Part shown: piece after piece, positions 20,841 through 32,720 of the stretch | How the letters are laid out: the number at the start of each line of letters is the position of its first letter | Position numbering within the stretch: position 1 is the stretch's first letter | Source of the DNA: Mantis religiosa | Lineage: Eukaryota > Arthropoda > Insecta > Mantodea > Mantidae | Assembly: GCA_030765055.1 (NCBI GenBank) | Contig: CM060955.1 | Location: forward strand, 157,138,006 to 157,202,005 | Reading direction: 5' to 3' | DNA: 64,000 nt | Program-made: the position numbers and the translations under genes | Notes under the pieces: generated by a model | The model's input: only the letters and a program-made list of their open reading frames with translations | The model's database searches: none | What the model was told of the DNA's origin: nothing

Positions 20841-21626
20841 GAAACAAAGTTGAGGCTACCAGATGCCCGTGAAGCTAAATCTGTCCTTTGCTTCTCTAAG
20901 AATAATGTCACGGACTTCAAGAGCTTCTCTTCTTTTCACATCATGATCTTCTATTCTTAATTGCAGTTTCTTCGTGTTCCTCGATAACCACGCTATTTCT
21001 TACCTTTTGCACTTCCCTTTTAAATGCGTTTAGCTGGGCAATGGCAAATGTTGCATTGCAGTCTCGTTTCTGCAGCTGATTGTACAAAATGTCCACATGT
21101 GGCATGATCTTGTAGAAGAAAGACAGCCAGAAAACAAAATTATAATCTTTCAAAGTGGCCATAAACCCAGAAGCCTGAACAAGTGTGGCGTTATTGTTTA
21201 ACAGAGCTCTCTTCTGAATAACCTCCATGCATTTAATTAAATTCTCCCTGTGTTCGAAAAGCAGAGCACACAGAAGCTATAGCCGTTGCTAAGAGTAGGA
21301 GGAGCTAGGTTTATAAACCTCCATTTAAGCAATGTATAAGAAGCCACTCTCCTCTCTTCATCTTCCCGCAACCCCCTCAGAGAGCCTACATTTGGGCGAA
21401 ATCTTAGGTTAACTTTTCAGTGCAAACCTGCGGCTCCTACAGCTAATCACTGTTTATTTCGACTTCTGCGGTCATGGGCAGCTACAGACGATAAGCGTAA
21501 TTGAAACATGTTTGTATATAAAACAATGCAAACAAGTACAGCTTTAATGTGCAAAATGCACCTGTTGTATATTCAGAATCAGTGGGTGTAGCGCAAACCT
21601 GCAACCTTATGGAGGAACCGCCCCTC
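20841..21626 (-). mobile_element. hAT transposon, 3'-truncated inverted copy
   Basis: Reverse complement of the first 770 bases of the element at 21918-23241, from the CAGGGGCGG-like end (21626, first base changed) to within HLVASTLF. It encodes MEVIQKRALLNNNATLVQAS on minus (21228 on), with a small loss in the KRRRIEDHD region. No 3' terminal repeat or target duplication. With the full copy it forms an inverted pair separated by 291 bases. Confidence 0.85.
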
Positions 21627-21639
21627 TTGTTATCTATTT

Positions 21640-23530
21640 GCACCAAAACTTTTATGCCCGTTGCCGCGACAATACAGTAGGTTTTAAGTGATAGTCAACT
21701 ATTTTAAAGCTGATCGCTGCATGATGTCTTACCAAATAGGATGGCTAGCGTGGTTTCGTCTGTAGCCTACATTCCCGCGGCCGATCTACCTGATCCATGA
21801 ATTTTTTCGGGGTCATTCCCAGGTTGCCAGTTGAATGCTGCGTAGGTTAATTATATCCTCCTAATTTCCTGTCCATTTCATCTCCATTATCATTTTACAT
21901 CATCTCTCATCCGGTGACAGGGGCGGTTCCTCCATAAGGTTGCAGGTTTGCGCTACACCCACTGATTCTGAATATACAACAGGTGCATTTTGCACATTAA
22001 AGCTGTACTTGTTTGCATTGTTTTATATACAAACATGTTTCAATTACGCTTATCGTCTGTAGCTGCCCATGACCGCAGAAGTCGAAATAAACAGTGATTA
22101 GCTGTAGGAGCCGCAGGTTTGCAGCGAAGAGTTAACCTAAGATTTCGCCCAAATGTAGGCTCTCTGAGGGGGTTGCGGGAAGGTGAAGAGATGGGAGGGG
22201 CTTCTTATACATTGCTTAAATGGAGGTTTATAAACCTAGCTCCTCCTACTCTTAGCAACGGCTATAGCGTGACCTTCAGGCTTAGCTTCTGTGTGCTCTG
22301 CTTTTCGAACACAGGGAGAATTTACTTAAATGCATGGAGGTTATTCAGAAGAGAGCTCTGTTAAACAACAACGCCACACTTGTTCAGGCTTCTGGGTTTA
22401 TGGCCACTTTGAAAGATTATAATTTTGTATTCTGGCTGTCTTTCTTCTACAAGATCATGCCACATGTGGACATTTTGTACAATCAGCTGCAGAAACGAGA
22501 CTGCAATGCAACATTTGCCATCGCCCAGCTAAACGCATTTGAAAGGGAAGTGCAAAAGGTAAGAAATAGCGTGGATATCGAGGAACACGAAGAAACTGCA
22601 ATTAAGAGGAGAAGAATAGAAGATCATGATGTGAAAAGAAGAGAAGCTCTTGAAGTATGTGACGTTCTTAGAGAAGCAAAGGACAGATTTAGCTTCACGG
22701 AACATCTGGTAGCCTCGACTTTGTTTCATCAAGAAAATTTCTAAGACATTTCCAGAGGATTCCCTTAGAGAAACAATAAGGTTCTATCCTTTTATCATTG
22801 GAACAAAAATTCGTAGAGAACTGACTGTAATTTACAGTCGAGAGGAATTTCGTGGAATGTCCGGCGCTTTGTGCTTGATGGACTTCAATAAGGAAAACAA
22901 TTGATGTGCTACATTCAGCGAATATGTCAAACTCCTCCGAGTACTGTTAACTATGCCAATGTGTACCGCTGAAGCAGAATGCTGTTTCTCAGCTTTAAAA
23001 AGAATAAACACTTTCCTTAGGAACACAATGTCACAGGACCGATTGTCAGCATTAGCAATGCTTTCAATTGAGAGAGATTTTGTTATGAAGATCAGCGACT
23101 TCAACGCAAAAGTTATCGATAGATTCGCCAGGTCTAAGGAGAGTAGAGCAGAGAATCTGTATAAATAGGTGAGCCATTACTACTCTGTATTTTATTTTTC
23201 ATTTGTGCACCACCAGTGATTTAACCCACCAGCCGCCACTGTCCGGTGATCTCTTTCAGGGTAGAAGTGTCAGCGAAAAACTCGGCGTTGCATGGCAGGA
23301 TGGTATGCTCTTGGTAAACACTTACTCCAGTAGGACGGTCTCCGAATACATGCTTGTGGGCCATTTCCGGTTGATGGTAGTTGCGATGCAGGTTATACTG
23401 GCCTACTGGGAAGTTTCCAACTGGTGGGTAGTAGGAGCCCTGCCCTCTGCATTGTCGTGGCTCCTTAGGATGGCTGCCCTCTGATCTCGTCTCACTCTTC
23501 CTCCCAAGGATCCTCCAGTTTGAAGCTGAT
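21640..23530 (-). repeat. GC-richer interspersed repeat X, copy 1, split by hAT
   Basis: Removing the hAT at 21918-23241 restores a continuous repeat. On minus it runs from GGAGGATCCTTGGGAGG (about 23520) through GCCACGACAATGCAGAGGGC, GGAGACCGTCCTACTGGAG and GACACTTCTACCCTGAAAG. It then continues past the hAT with ATGATAATGGAGATGAAATG. Other copies are at 43862-44520 and 56812-59215. The minus frame 23586-23221 (121 codons) reads PVGQYNLHRNYHQPEMAHKH and GDRPTGVSVYQEHTILPC. Parts of that peptide recur in copy 3, but the other copies are not open, so coding is doubtful. Confidence 0.6.
21918..23241 (+). mobile_element. hAT transposon deletion derivative
   Basis: Starts CAGGGGCGGTTCCTCC and ends CCAGCCGCCACTG, with the 8-bp duplication TCCGGTGA at 21910-21917 and 23242-23249, diagnostic of hAT elements. 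Plus frame 22334-22744 encodes MEVIQKRALLNNNATLVQAS, then a charged linker (IKRRRIEDHDVKRREALE). After a stop at TAA 22742, the next frame gives RETIRFYPFIIGTKIRREL and the hAT dimerisation signature AEAECCFSALKRINTFLRN (about 22970). The RNase-H catalytic core and zinc finger are missing, so at 1,324 bp it is non-autonomous. It resembles ZMYM1-like hAT proteins. Confidence 0.9.
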
Positions 23531-24478
23531 TTTCCATATAATTCGAGAAATTTATTAAAATTCCCATATATGGAAATGTAATACAAACCTAGCCCTCTAA
23601 AGTTGATGAAAGAGGCTAAATCAATGTTTTTGACGTATTAGATCGCATAGAAATTCAAAATCTGACGTCAAGCCGATCAAATTTAAGTATTGGTCCCTTA
23701 GTAACAAGACATGACAAAATTAACCAATCAGATTTCAGCAAAAATTTGAATTTAATTTTTTTCACTTGATAAAGTTAATTCTGAAAGTTCTCTTGATCTG
23801 GCGAGACGTGTAATGACTATAGTTCTGGAACCGATGCTGCGTATGCTACGCCATTACTATTATGAAATATGTTAGCAAATGTTGTTATAAAGCATCGACT
23901 GTGTAAGGATACAAGGAGAAAATAAAATCTTATAAAAAAAAGTGAAGCAGTGTTTTATGATTAATTTTGGTTACTACCATTCACCATTCCGTTGCTGGCG
24001 CGGTACCACAGCCCTGGATTAAAGATCTCATCGCTCATTGACGAAGCTACCGGCAGTTTATCCAGACTACTTCATCGCAGTAAACGGGGAAGCTGAAGGG
24101 ATCTTCATTTCTCTATCCCGAGGAAGGTAAGTCGCCTCACCGAGGGACTGTAATACGTGAACGTATTGCAAGTTGGATCATAGGCAAATATATCAGGACT
24201 GATCCCAGTGCCAAATCCCTTCCATAATAATGTATCCTATTCTATTCTATCCTACTTAGGTAGTAGAGAAAGTAAAAATATGTGTTAAACAATCTTTTTC
24301 TGTATTCTGCAGAAATAACTATGCCCAAGTATTTACATTTTACTCTCTTGGCAATAAGAAGATATTGTTTATTATTTACATTTGTGAATGTTTTCATAAT
24401 CTTGATAACTAAAGCTTTCCCACGTATTTTTGAAGCATGTATAAACACACACAAATATGCATAAATCATCCACAGAAC
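23531..24478. other. Mostly unrecognised; possible retroposon end near 24255
   Basis: AT-rich. 24110-24255 ends in TATTCTATTCTATCC, which could be the repetitive tail of a retroposon, but I cannot name it. Confidence 0.35.
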
Positions 24479-24480
24479 TA

Positions 24481-25787
24481 CGAGGGTGGGTGAAAAAGTA
24501 ATGCCTCCTATTTTTTTTCTCTTTTAATTGCCAAGAAAATTGAATCCAATTTACATAGCTTGAAAACTACAACATTGACCATTAATTTGTCACTATGTAA
24601 TATAATCTCCGTCCTTTTCCACAGTTTTGGTCCACCTTTTAACTAGGGCACGTATTCCAGTGTGGTAAAACACACGGTCTTGCTACCTAAGTCATTGACA
24701 CACGGACGTTTTCACAGCCTCCTCATCTTCAAAATGAATCCCACGATGAGCTTCCTTTAGTGGCCCGAACAGATGGAAGTGTGATGGTGCCAGGTCAGGG
24801 CTGTAAGACTTGCCATCCCAATTTCTCAATTTCTGCAGTGGTGTAACGGCTGGTGTGTGGTCTTGCATTGTCATGCAAAAGGAGAACATCCGCCATAGTT
24901 TTTGTTGGGCGAACTTGGCGAAGACGTGCCTTCAGCTTTTTGACAGTTCTGGCGTATTGGATAGAATTTATTGTGCATCCCTGCTACAAAAATCAATCAT
25001 AAGCACACCCTCTGCACCCCAAAACACTGTCGCCACAACTTTTCCTGCCAACCGCTAAGTTTTGAATTTTTTTTCCTTCGGTGACGTGTGATGCCATTCT
25101 ATTGACTGCCTCTTTGATTTAGATTAAAAAAAATGAACCCACGTTTCGTCCCCAGTAACAATATTTTCCAGAAACTCCCCTTTCTCCGAATTGAAGCACT
25201 GCAAGTGTTCGGAGGCTATTGTTTTCCTTGTTTCTTTGTTTTGGGCGGTTAACATTCTTGGTGAACAAACTTTTGAGTAACCCAGTTGTTGAATAATCGT
25301 CACCACACTGCCTTTACTGAGGAAGGTAATGCGATACAATTCACCTGTTGTTACCGGGCGATCACCACGAATGATATCATCGACTCGCTGAATGTTGCAT
25401 GGAGTCACTGGAGTCACCGGCCTGCCACTTCGCTTTTCATCTGCCAATGGTGTTTGCCCTCCAGCTTCGTTACAGCGACGAACGCATCGTCTAACAGTGC
25501 TGACATCCACCGTTGCGTCACCATATACATTTTTTAGCCTTTCGTGAATGCGAATTGGCGTTTCACCTTCCGCAGTCAAAAATTCAATCACAGAACGCTG
25601 TCTAATAGGAATGTCGATGTCAGGCATTTTTCAAGAGGCTGTAGTGCTGCCACCTGTTGACTTAGGAAGTTACTACTGCAGGGGATTGGAGAAGAAAGTT
25701 TTAGGAATTGCGCTAAATTCAAAGTTTTCACATAACTTACTTATTTAAGGAAAAAAATAGGAGGCATTGCTTTTTGACCAACCGTCG
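24481..25787 (-). mobile_element. Mariner transposon, family 1, second copy
   Basis: Ends CGAGGGTGGGTGAAAAAGTA (24481) and mirror at 25787, TA on both sides (24479-24480, 25788-25789). The minus transposase starts MPDIDIPIRQRSVIEFL at 25627 and is open for 167 codons through the helix-turn-helix to TGDETWVHFF. Then frameshifts occur. The second aspartate is kept (HDNARPHTS at about 24870), but the third catalytic position reads S-H-F instead of S-D-F. It is close to the copy at 13940-15278 and dead. Confidence 0.9.
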
Positions 25788-25789
25788 TA

Positions 25790-26116
25790 TGTCTTGGAAT
25801 ACTCACCTACAAGTAGTGGCGGCTAATGTTGTCTATACCTAGAGGGACTGCATTGATTACTGGAATTTTAGCTTTGCTTAATTATTTGAAGATGAACGAC
25901 GATCTTTCTTTTAGCAAACTTATTGCCCACTCCCTCGTTTAACTTCTTTTTATATATAATTTCTATTTCTTAGATAGGGAGTCAATTTCTCCTGTATATT
26001 TAATCAACCCCCTGAACACCCCTTGATTTTACGACCCTTCATGTCCTTCATGCCCTCTTAGGGGTAGCTCGTGATAACCACAACATTTCACACACTCTTT
26101 ATAAGAGTGTCCCTAT
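25790..26116. other. No feature recognised
   Basis: Begins with a GTAGTGGCGGCTAA string that resembles a hAT-type terminus, but nothing further supports an element. Confidence 0.35.
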
Positions 26117-26204
26117 TCTTAATTGCGCCAAATTCAAAGTTTTCACATAACTTACTTATTTAAGGGGAAAAAAATAGGAGGCATTACTTTTTGACCCACT
26201 CTCG
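26117..26204 (-). mobile_element. Mariner family 1, solitary 5' end
   Basis: The 88 bases match the right-hand end of the mariners at 15190-15278 and 25700-25787 (ATTGCGCCAAATTCAAAG...GACCCACTCTCG) and are followed by TA. The rest of the element is missing, so this is a truncated relic. Confidence 0.8.
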
Positions 26205-26339
26205 TATACAAGTGGATCTGTAGGTGTGAAATTAGAAATTCCCTTATGTGTGTTTGGAAAAATTTAGTAACGGTGACGTCAAAATTAATCGTCAAAATAT
26301 TAATTTCTACTATTTGTAGTCGGTTTATTGACACTCGTC

Positions 26340-27719
26340 ACTTACTTTTCTTATATTATTGAAGGACTAGTTTCAAAGGATATTGCCTCCATTTTCAACC
26401 TCTCTACAACTAACATCTGTTGTTGTCTGCTTTCCTCTCTCTGGTGGTGGAACTACGAGGGCTGTTCAATAAAGAATGATCATAATTTTTTTACAGTCAT
26501 AATTTTTCGCACTAAAATTCAATCTTATTATATTCTGTTAGCTTAATGTGGAACAAAAACGCCGTAGTAGTTTCATTGTTGGTACTCCTGGTTCCCGCCT
26601 GTGAGAAGTAGTCAAGTTCAGACATGTTGAGTATCGCCTACTGCTGCAATGGAGGTAACACGCGAGGAACAATATGCGGCTTTGAAATTCTGCTTTCGTC
26701 TCAACACATCTTCAGTTGAGGCCTATACAATGTTACAGGAGGCCTATAGAGAGTCTGTTCTTCCCTACAGCACAGCTCGAAGGTGGTTTAAAGAAGGGAG
26801 ACAGTCAATTTCAAAGAAAGGTGAACCCGGTACTCCAGTTACTGCTCTTACGGAAGAAGACATCAACACTGCTGCTATTGTGAGAGGATCGACGAACTAC
26901 CTTAAGATCACTTTCTGAAATACTGAACATTTCATTGGGTGCCACCCACACGTTGGTGACAGTAACTTTACACATGAGACGTGTTTGTGCGCGATGGGTA
27001 CCAAGACTGTTGATCCCCGAACAAAAGGACATTCGCCTGCAGGTTTGCACGGAGTTAAAGTTGATGTTAGAGGAGGATCCGGAGTTTCTTTCAAACGTAA
27101 TCACTGCTGATGAAACTTGGCTACATCATTTTGATCCTCAGAGCAAACAGCAAAGCTCGGTGTGGAAATCTCCTTCATCACCAACCCCCAAAAGCAAAAG
27201 TGGTTGCTTCTGCTGGGAAAGTTATGGTCATCTCATTCTTTGACATTCATGGAATGGTTTATCAGCATGTTGTACCTGCACACACATCAGTAACTGGGCA
27301 ATACTACAGGGATGTCCTGAAAACATTGCAAGTCCATATCAGGCACAAAAGACCACATTTCCGTGAAGCAGGCTGGATGCTGCACCACGATAATGCGCGG
27401 CCGCATATTGTCAATGTTGTTGCTGAATATCTTGCAAAAATGAACGTGAAGTGCACCCTTCACCCTTCCTATAGTCCGGATTTAGTCCCATGTGACGTTT
27501 TTCTATTCCCTAACTTGAAGAAACGCCTTCGTGGGAGGCATTACCCATCATCAGAAGCAGTGGTGAAGGCTGCGGAGGCGATTTTGAAGGATCTCTCAAA
27601 AATGGTTTCCAGCATGTCTTTTAAGACTGGCAGAAACGCTGGGACAAGTGCATCACATTCAGGGGAGACTATTTTGAGAAGGACCATAAAATTATGAGGA
27701 TGAGTACAGTTACGTTCTC

Positions 27720-27755
<36 letters not shown>

Positions 27756-27880
27756 TGATCATTCTTTATTGAACAGCTCTCGTATGAACTTCTTTGTCAA
27801 ATCATCTACTAGTGGGATTTAAAAGTTCATTAAGCGGTCGTTATCTTTCCATATGAATATGTTCTTCCATTTTGTTAGTT
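26340..27880 (-). pseudogene. Penelope 3' fragment split by a mariner
   Basis: On minus, 27875-27785 reads WKNIFIWKDNDRLMNF, a stop, then IPLVDDL, matching NFEIPAVD at the end of other Penelope nucleases here. It is interrupted at TA by the mariner 26456-27782 and seems to continue at 26453-26340, which includes GAAACTAGTCC on minus. Too short and broken to classify further. Confidence 0.5.
26456..27782 (+). mobile_element. Mariner transposon, family 2, full length, three frames
   Basis: Ends CGAGGGCTGTTCAATAAAGA (26456) and mirror at 27782, TA on both sides. The transposase starts MEVTREEQYAALKFCFRL at 26649 and has YSTARRWFKEGRQ as recognition helix. The catalytic parts are ITADETWLHHFDP (27100), MLHHDNARPH (27380) and YSPDLVPCDVFLF (27470), so all three aspartates are present. 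Frameshifts at about 26890 and 27190 and a 9-base loss after RRWFK inactivate it. A 33-A run (27720-27752) lies between the stop and the right end. Copies: 53562-54841 and 61849-62752. Confidence 0.9.
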
Positions 27881-27978
27881 TATTTTGGTATATATCATGT
27901 AGAAACATCGGCGCATGGACTTCAGTTTTCGAAACTTTTTCCCGCAGCACGAGCACGAGTCGCCACTGTGTAATACTG
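27880..27978 (-). repeat. Unknown repeat Y with CAGTGGCG-like end
   Basis: On minus it reads CACAGTGGCGACTCGTGCTC, then GTTTCGAAAACTGAAGTCCA, then CATGCGCCGATGTTTCTAC. The same series of blocks is found on plus at 40733-40860. The CAGTGGCGG start resembles hAT termini, but no other end or coding part was found. Confidence 0.5.
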
Positions 27979-28271
27979 GACTGCTTTTAAATAAAACATA
28001 ATTTGACTTAATTTTCTTTCCTAACCTCTAACCAGCAGGAAGATGGATTATCACAGGAATTGGCAAGAAGCATCTTTTTCCGCAAAACGAGATTATTATC
28101 GACAGTGTATCCATTCCACTAAACATCCACTAACAGCAAACACTCCATGCCATCTGTCGAGGCTCAAGAAAACTATCTATAGAAGCGCTAGATATCTAGT
28201 AATTCGCGTGCCAAGCTGTATCGCCAAGTTTTCCAATAATGTTATTTTAATGAAGATATATGCATCAAGTA

Positions 28272-29521
28272 CGAGGGGGTATAAAGTTTTCATTATCCCC
28301 CGGTAGTTTTGATGCAGGAGTGATGAAAATATTTCCATGTCATCGTTGATCCCTCTTGATGTAATGTTGGTAGTTTCAGTGATTTGAGTCCTTTTGTTTT
28401 TTTACAGTGACTGTTAGAAGTGACTGAGGTGTAAGATGGAAAAAATTATGGCTCGTAGTGTGATGAAGTTCCTGCATTTGAAGGGTAAAACTGCCCGAGA
28501 AATCCATGATGAGATGACGACTGTTTAGGGAAATGATTGCCCATCGTATGACACTATTGTGAGGTGGAAAAGGAATTTTCAAACTGGTCACATGTCCCTG
28601 ACAGATGAGCCAAGAGCTGGTAGACCGTCAGCTGTCACAGTGAAGAAAGTGGAGTGTTTAATACTGCAAGACAGACGAGCAACCATCCAAATGATCACGA
28701 ATGAGACACATCTTAGTTATCGTAGTGTGTGGACGAACTGCACATGTCTAAGGTGTCTGTACGGTGGGTTCCACGTTTGCTAACCTCTTTCCAAAAGCAA
28801 ACACGGCGTGACCTTTCAAGACTGATGTTGATGCTGTTGGAACAGGATGAAGATGATTTTTTTTTTTAATCGTCTGGTAACCATGGATGAACACTGGATC
28901 TATCAGTATGACCCAGAGACAAAAACCATGAGCATGGAATGGAAACATGCCGATTTCCCCCTCCCAAAAAGGGCAAAGGTGCAAAAGTCAGCTGAGAAAG
29001 TCATGCTTTCAGTTTTCTGGGACTGTCGGGGAGTCATCCTTACAGATTGTATTGTCAAGGGTCACACTATCACTGGCAGATACTACTACAATCTTCTGGA
29101 CAAGTTACGAGCAGCTCTGATTAAGAAACGACGCGGTATGCTCTCCAAAGCTGTTCGTCTTCTGTCTGACAAGGCACCAGCTCATTCATCTCAAGTTGCA
29201 GTTGACAAAACAAAGGAATGTGGCTTTGAGATCTTACAGCAACCGCCTTATTCGCCTGATCTCGCACCAAGTGACTTTTGCTTGTTCCCGGAAATAAAGA
29301 ATCCGTTGTGTGGTCGCCGATTTGAGAACAAAAATGACGTCATTAATGAAGTGGAAGAGTGGTTTAAAGCGAATTCTGCAGATTTTAACAAACAAGGTAT
29401 TCGGAAGGTCAAGAAACGGTGGGGAAAATGTATAAATCGGGATGGTGACTACGTAGAGACTAGAGACTACTCTATGACATTTTTTAAAGGGTGATAATTA
29501 AAGCTTTACGACACCCCCTCG
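28272..29521 (+). mobile_element. Mariner transposon, family 3, nearly full length
   Basis: Begins CGAGGGGGTATAAAGTTTTC at 28272 and ends with the mirror (CTTTACGACACCCCCTCG, 29521), TA on both sides. The transposase starts MEKIMARSVMKFLHLKGK at 28437 and has an in-frame TAG at about 28526. It then gives RWKRNFQTGHMSLTDEPRAG, and after a frameshift 215 open codons: VTMDEHWIYQYDPETK, LLSDKAPAHSSQ and YSPDLAPSDFCLFP, all three catalytic aspartates. With two lesions it is a young pseudogene. The second motif is S-D-K-A-P rather than the usual D-N-A. Confidence 0.9.
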
Positions 29522-29601
29522 TATTACTATAATCAAAGCGGAAGCAATGTTTCTTTTGTTTCTATCTTTGAAGATATATGCAGTAAAAGTATTTCTGAGA
29601 A

Positions 29602-32372
29602 TGAAAGGGTAGAGCCAGAATGTAAAATTCAATGCCATAGTCGGGATTTGAACCACAGATCTTCTAGTATCCTCCAGCCGTTCTAAACCATTGAGCTACT
29701 ATGACCAACGTACCAACATAACATTAAATTCTCCAACTGACTCGTGTTTCTCCCGGTAAACCACTAAGAGTTCTCATAAACACATTAGACAACTACCTTA
29801 ATGACGACTTACTATGCTGTAAGTACTTTAAGGTCCGGACTTTATAGTAAACCACTAGGAGTTCTCATAAACACATGAGACAACTACCTTAATGGCGACT
29901 TACTATGCTGTAAGTACTTTAAGGTCCGGGCTTTATAGTTAACCACTAGGAGTTCTCATAAACACATGAGACAACTACCTTAATGGCGACTTACTATGCT
30001 GTAAGTACTTTAAGACCCGGGCTTTATAGTTAACCACTAGGAGTTCTCATAAACACATGAGACAACTACCTTAATGACGACTTACTATGCTGTAAGTACT
30101 TTAAGACCCGGGCTTTATAGTAAACCACTAGGAGTTCTCATAAACACATGAGACAACTACCTTAATGACGACTTACTATGCTGTAAGTACTTTAAGGCCC
30201 GGGCTTTATAGTAAACCACTAGGAGTTCTCATAAACACATGAGACAACTACCTTAATGACGACTTACTATGCTGTAAGTACTTTAAGGCCCGGGCTTTAT
30301 AGTAAACCACTAGGAGTTCTCATAAACACATGAGACAACTACCTTAATGACGACTTACTATGCTGTAAGTACTTCAAGGCCCGGGCTTTATAGTAAACCA
30401 CTAGGAGTTCTCATAAACACATGAGACAACTACCTTAATGGCGACTTACTATGCTGTAAGTACTTTAAGGCCCGGGCTTTATAGTAAACCACTAGGAGTT
30501 CTCATAAACACATGAGACAACTACCTTAATGACGACTTACTATGCTGTAAGTACTTTAAGACCCAGGCTTTATAGTAAACCACTAGGAGTTCTCATAAAC
30601 ACATGAGACAACTACCTTAATGGCGACTTACTATGCTGTAAGTACTTTAAGGCCCGGGCTTTATAGTAAACCACTAGGAGTTCTCATAAACACATGAGAC
30701 AACTACCTTAATGACGACTTACTATGCTGTAAGTACTTTAAGACCCAGGCTTTATAGTAAACCACTAGGAGTTCTCATAAACACATGAGACAACTACCTT
30801 AATGACGACTTACTATGCTGTAAGTACTTTAAGGTCCGGGCTTTATAGTAAACCACTAGGAGTTCTCATAAACACATGAGACAACTACCTTAATGACGAC
30901 TTACTATGCTGTAAGTACTTTAAGACCCGGGCTTTATAGTAAACCACTAGGAGTTCTCATAAACACATGACACAACTACCTTAATGACGACTTACTATGT
31001 TGTAAGTACTTTAAGGCCCGGGCTTTATAGTAAACCACTAGGAGTTCTCATAAACACATGACACAACTACCTTAATGACGACTTACTATGCTGTAAGTAC
31101 TTTAAGACCCGGGCTTTATAGTAAACCACTAGGAGTTCTCATAAACACATGACACAACTACCTTAATGACGACTTACTATGCTGTAAGTACTTTAAGGCC
31201 CGGGCTTTATAGTAAACCACTAGGAGTTCTCATAAACACATGAGACAACTACCTTAATGGCGACTTACTATGCTGTAAGTTCTTTAAGGTCCAGGCTTTA
31301 TAGTAAACCACTAGGAGTTCTCATAAACACATGAGACAACTACCTTAATGACGACTTACTATGCTGTAAGTACTTTAAGGCCCGGGCTTTATAGTAAACC
31401 ACTAGGAGTTCTCATAAACACATGAGACAACTACCTTAATGGCGACTTACTATGTTGTAAGTACTTTAAGGTCCGGGGTTTATAGTAAACCACTAGGAGT
31501 TCTCATAAACACATGAAGCAACTACCTTAATGACGACTTACTATGCTGTAAGTACTTTAAGGTCCGGGCTTTACAGTACACCACTAGGAGTTCTCATAAA
31601 CACATGAGACAACTACCTTAATGGCGACTTACTATGCTGTAAGTACTTTAAGGCCCGGGCTTTATAGTTCGGACCACTAGGAGTTCTCATAAACACATGA
31701 GACAACTACCTTAATGGCGACTTACTGTGCTGTAAGTACTTTAAGGTCCGGGGTTTATAGTAAACCACTAGGAGTTCTCATAAACACATGAGACAACTAC
31801 CTTAATGGCGACTTACTATGCTGTAAGTACTTTAAGGTCCGGGCTTTATAGTACACCACTAGGAGTTCTCATAAACACATGAGACAACTACCTTAATGGC
31901 GACTTACTATGCTGTAAGTACTTTATGGTCCGGGGTTTATAGTAAACCACTAGGAGTTCTCATAAACACATGAGACAACTACCTTAATGGCGACTTACTA
32001 TGCTGTAAGTACTTTAAGACCCGGGGTTTATAGTAAACAACTAGGAGTTCTCATAAACACATGAGACAACTACCTTAATGGCGACTTACTATGCTGTAAG
32101 TACTTTAAGGCCCGGGCTTTATAGTTCGGACCACTATTAAGTATAATTAATGGAAATTAATTGTTCTTTCACACTTGCCGTGTGTAGGACGCACACAGAA
32201 CTTAATGTCAGATTGGCACGTTGGCCATAGTAGCTCAATGGTTTAGAGCGCTGGACGTAGACCAGAAGATCCGTGGTTCAAATCCCGGCTATAGCATTGA
32301 ATTTTTCAGTCTGACTCTACCCTTTCATAGAGCGACCTACACACGGCTAGTGTGAAAGAACAATTAATTTCC
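29602..32372 (+). mobile_element. tRNA-like hairpin retroposon with expanded satellite loop
   Basis: A minus-strand tRNA-like module (29633-29706) and a plus-strand one (32224-32296) face each other. Their outer flanks are also inverted: TGAAAGGGTAGAG at the left start against CTCTACCCTTTCA at about 32315. The right arm continues into the family tail CCTACACACGGCTAGTGTG...AATTAATTTCC. The whole unit is bounded by ATTTCTGAGAA at 29591-29601 and 32373-32383, an 11-bp target duplication. Between the arms lies the 91-bp satellite. The same design, without expansion, is seen at 48671-49058. Confidence 0.8.
29760..32130. repeat. 91-bp tandem satellite, about 26 units
   Basis: Each unit contains CCACTAGGAGTTCTCATAAA, CACATGAGACAACTACCTTA, ATGGCGACTTACTATGCTGT and AAGTACTTTAAGGCCCGGGC. 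Successive units start exactly 91 bases apart. Variants (GGC or GAC, GGCCC or GGTCC or GACCC) are shared between non-adjacent units. The unit is homologous to the head segment of the tRNA-like retroposon (reverse complement of about 6157-6230, and 48818-48895 as a single copy). No reading frame spans it. Confidence 0.95.
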
Positions 32373-32409
32373 ATTTCTGAGAAATCCTAGCACAAAGTGG
32401 GTAAAGAAC

Positions 32410-32720
32410 ACGCTTTTGAAGAATTGGTAGAGAAAGTCAATGAAACAACAAAGTCAATATTTATATACCAGTTGGTTTTACCTCTCTCCTCTGTTGGGCT
32501 ATTATGAATTCTGTGATGACATCCCACATGTGTTTCTCTGCTGGTAGGCGCTTGATGACTGTTCTTTTGTTTTTATATCTCCTTTTCCGCTTTTGCTTCT
32601 CATCCCATGGCCGTTTTCATGGATTTCCCCCGAATCTATACTTTTATGATAAATGCGGAACTTTCTAGGAATGTTGTGAACGCAATAAACCTAAAAGGCA
32701 CAGGGAGTTTCCATAATTCT
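32410..32720 (-). repeat. Repeat pair Z, copy 1
   Basis: Shares long blocks with 52325-52640 (CATCCCACATG, TTTCTCTGCTGGTAGGCGCT, TTTTGCTTCTCATCCCATGG). The minus-strand sense of the other copy is open, while here the corresponding frame has stops (after FIIKV and EKEI). Unknown origin. Confidence 0.6.

Noticed and set aside
22334..22744. Host zinc-finger (ZMYM-like) gene exon
   Set aside because: Bounded by hAT ends and an 8-bp duplication, with a twin copy; it is a transposon.
29760..32130. CRISPR array
   Set aside because: Units are contiguous 91-bp copies with no unique spacers, in an animal genome.
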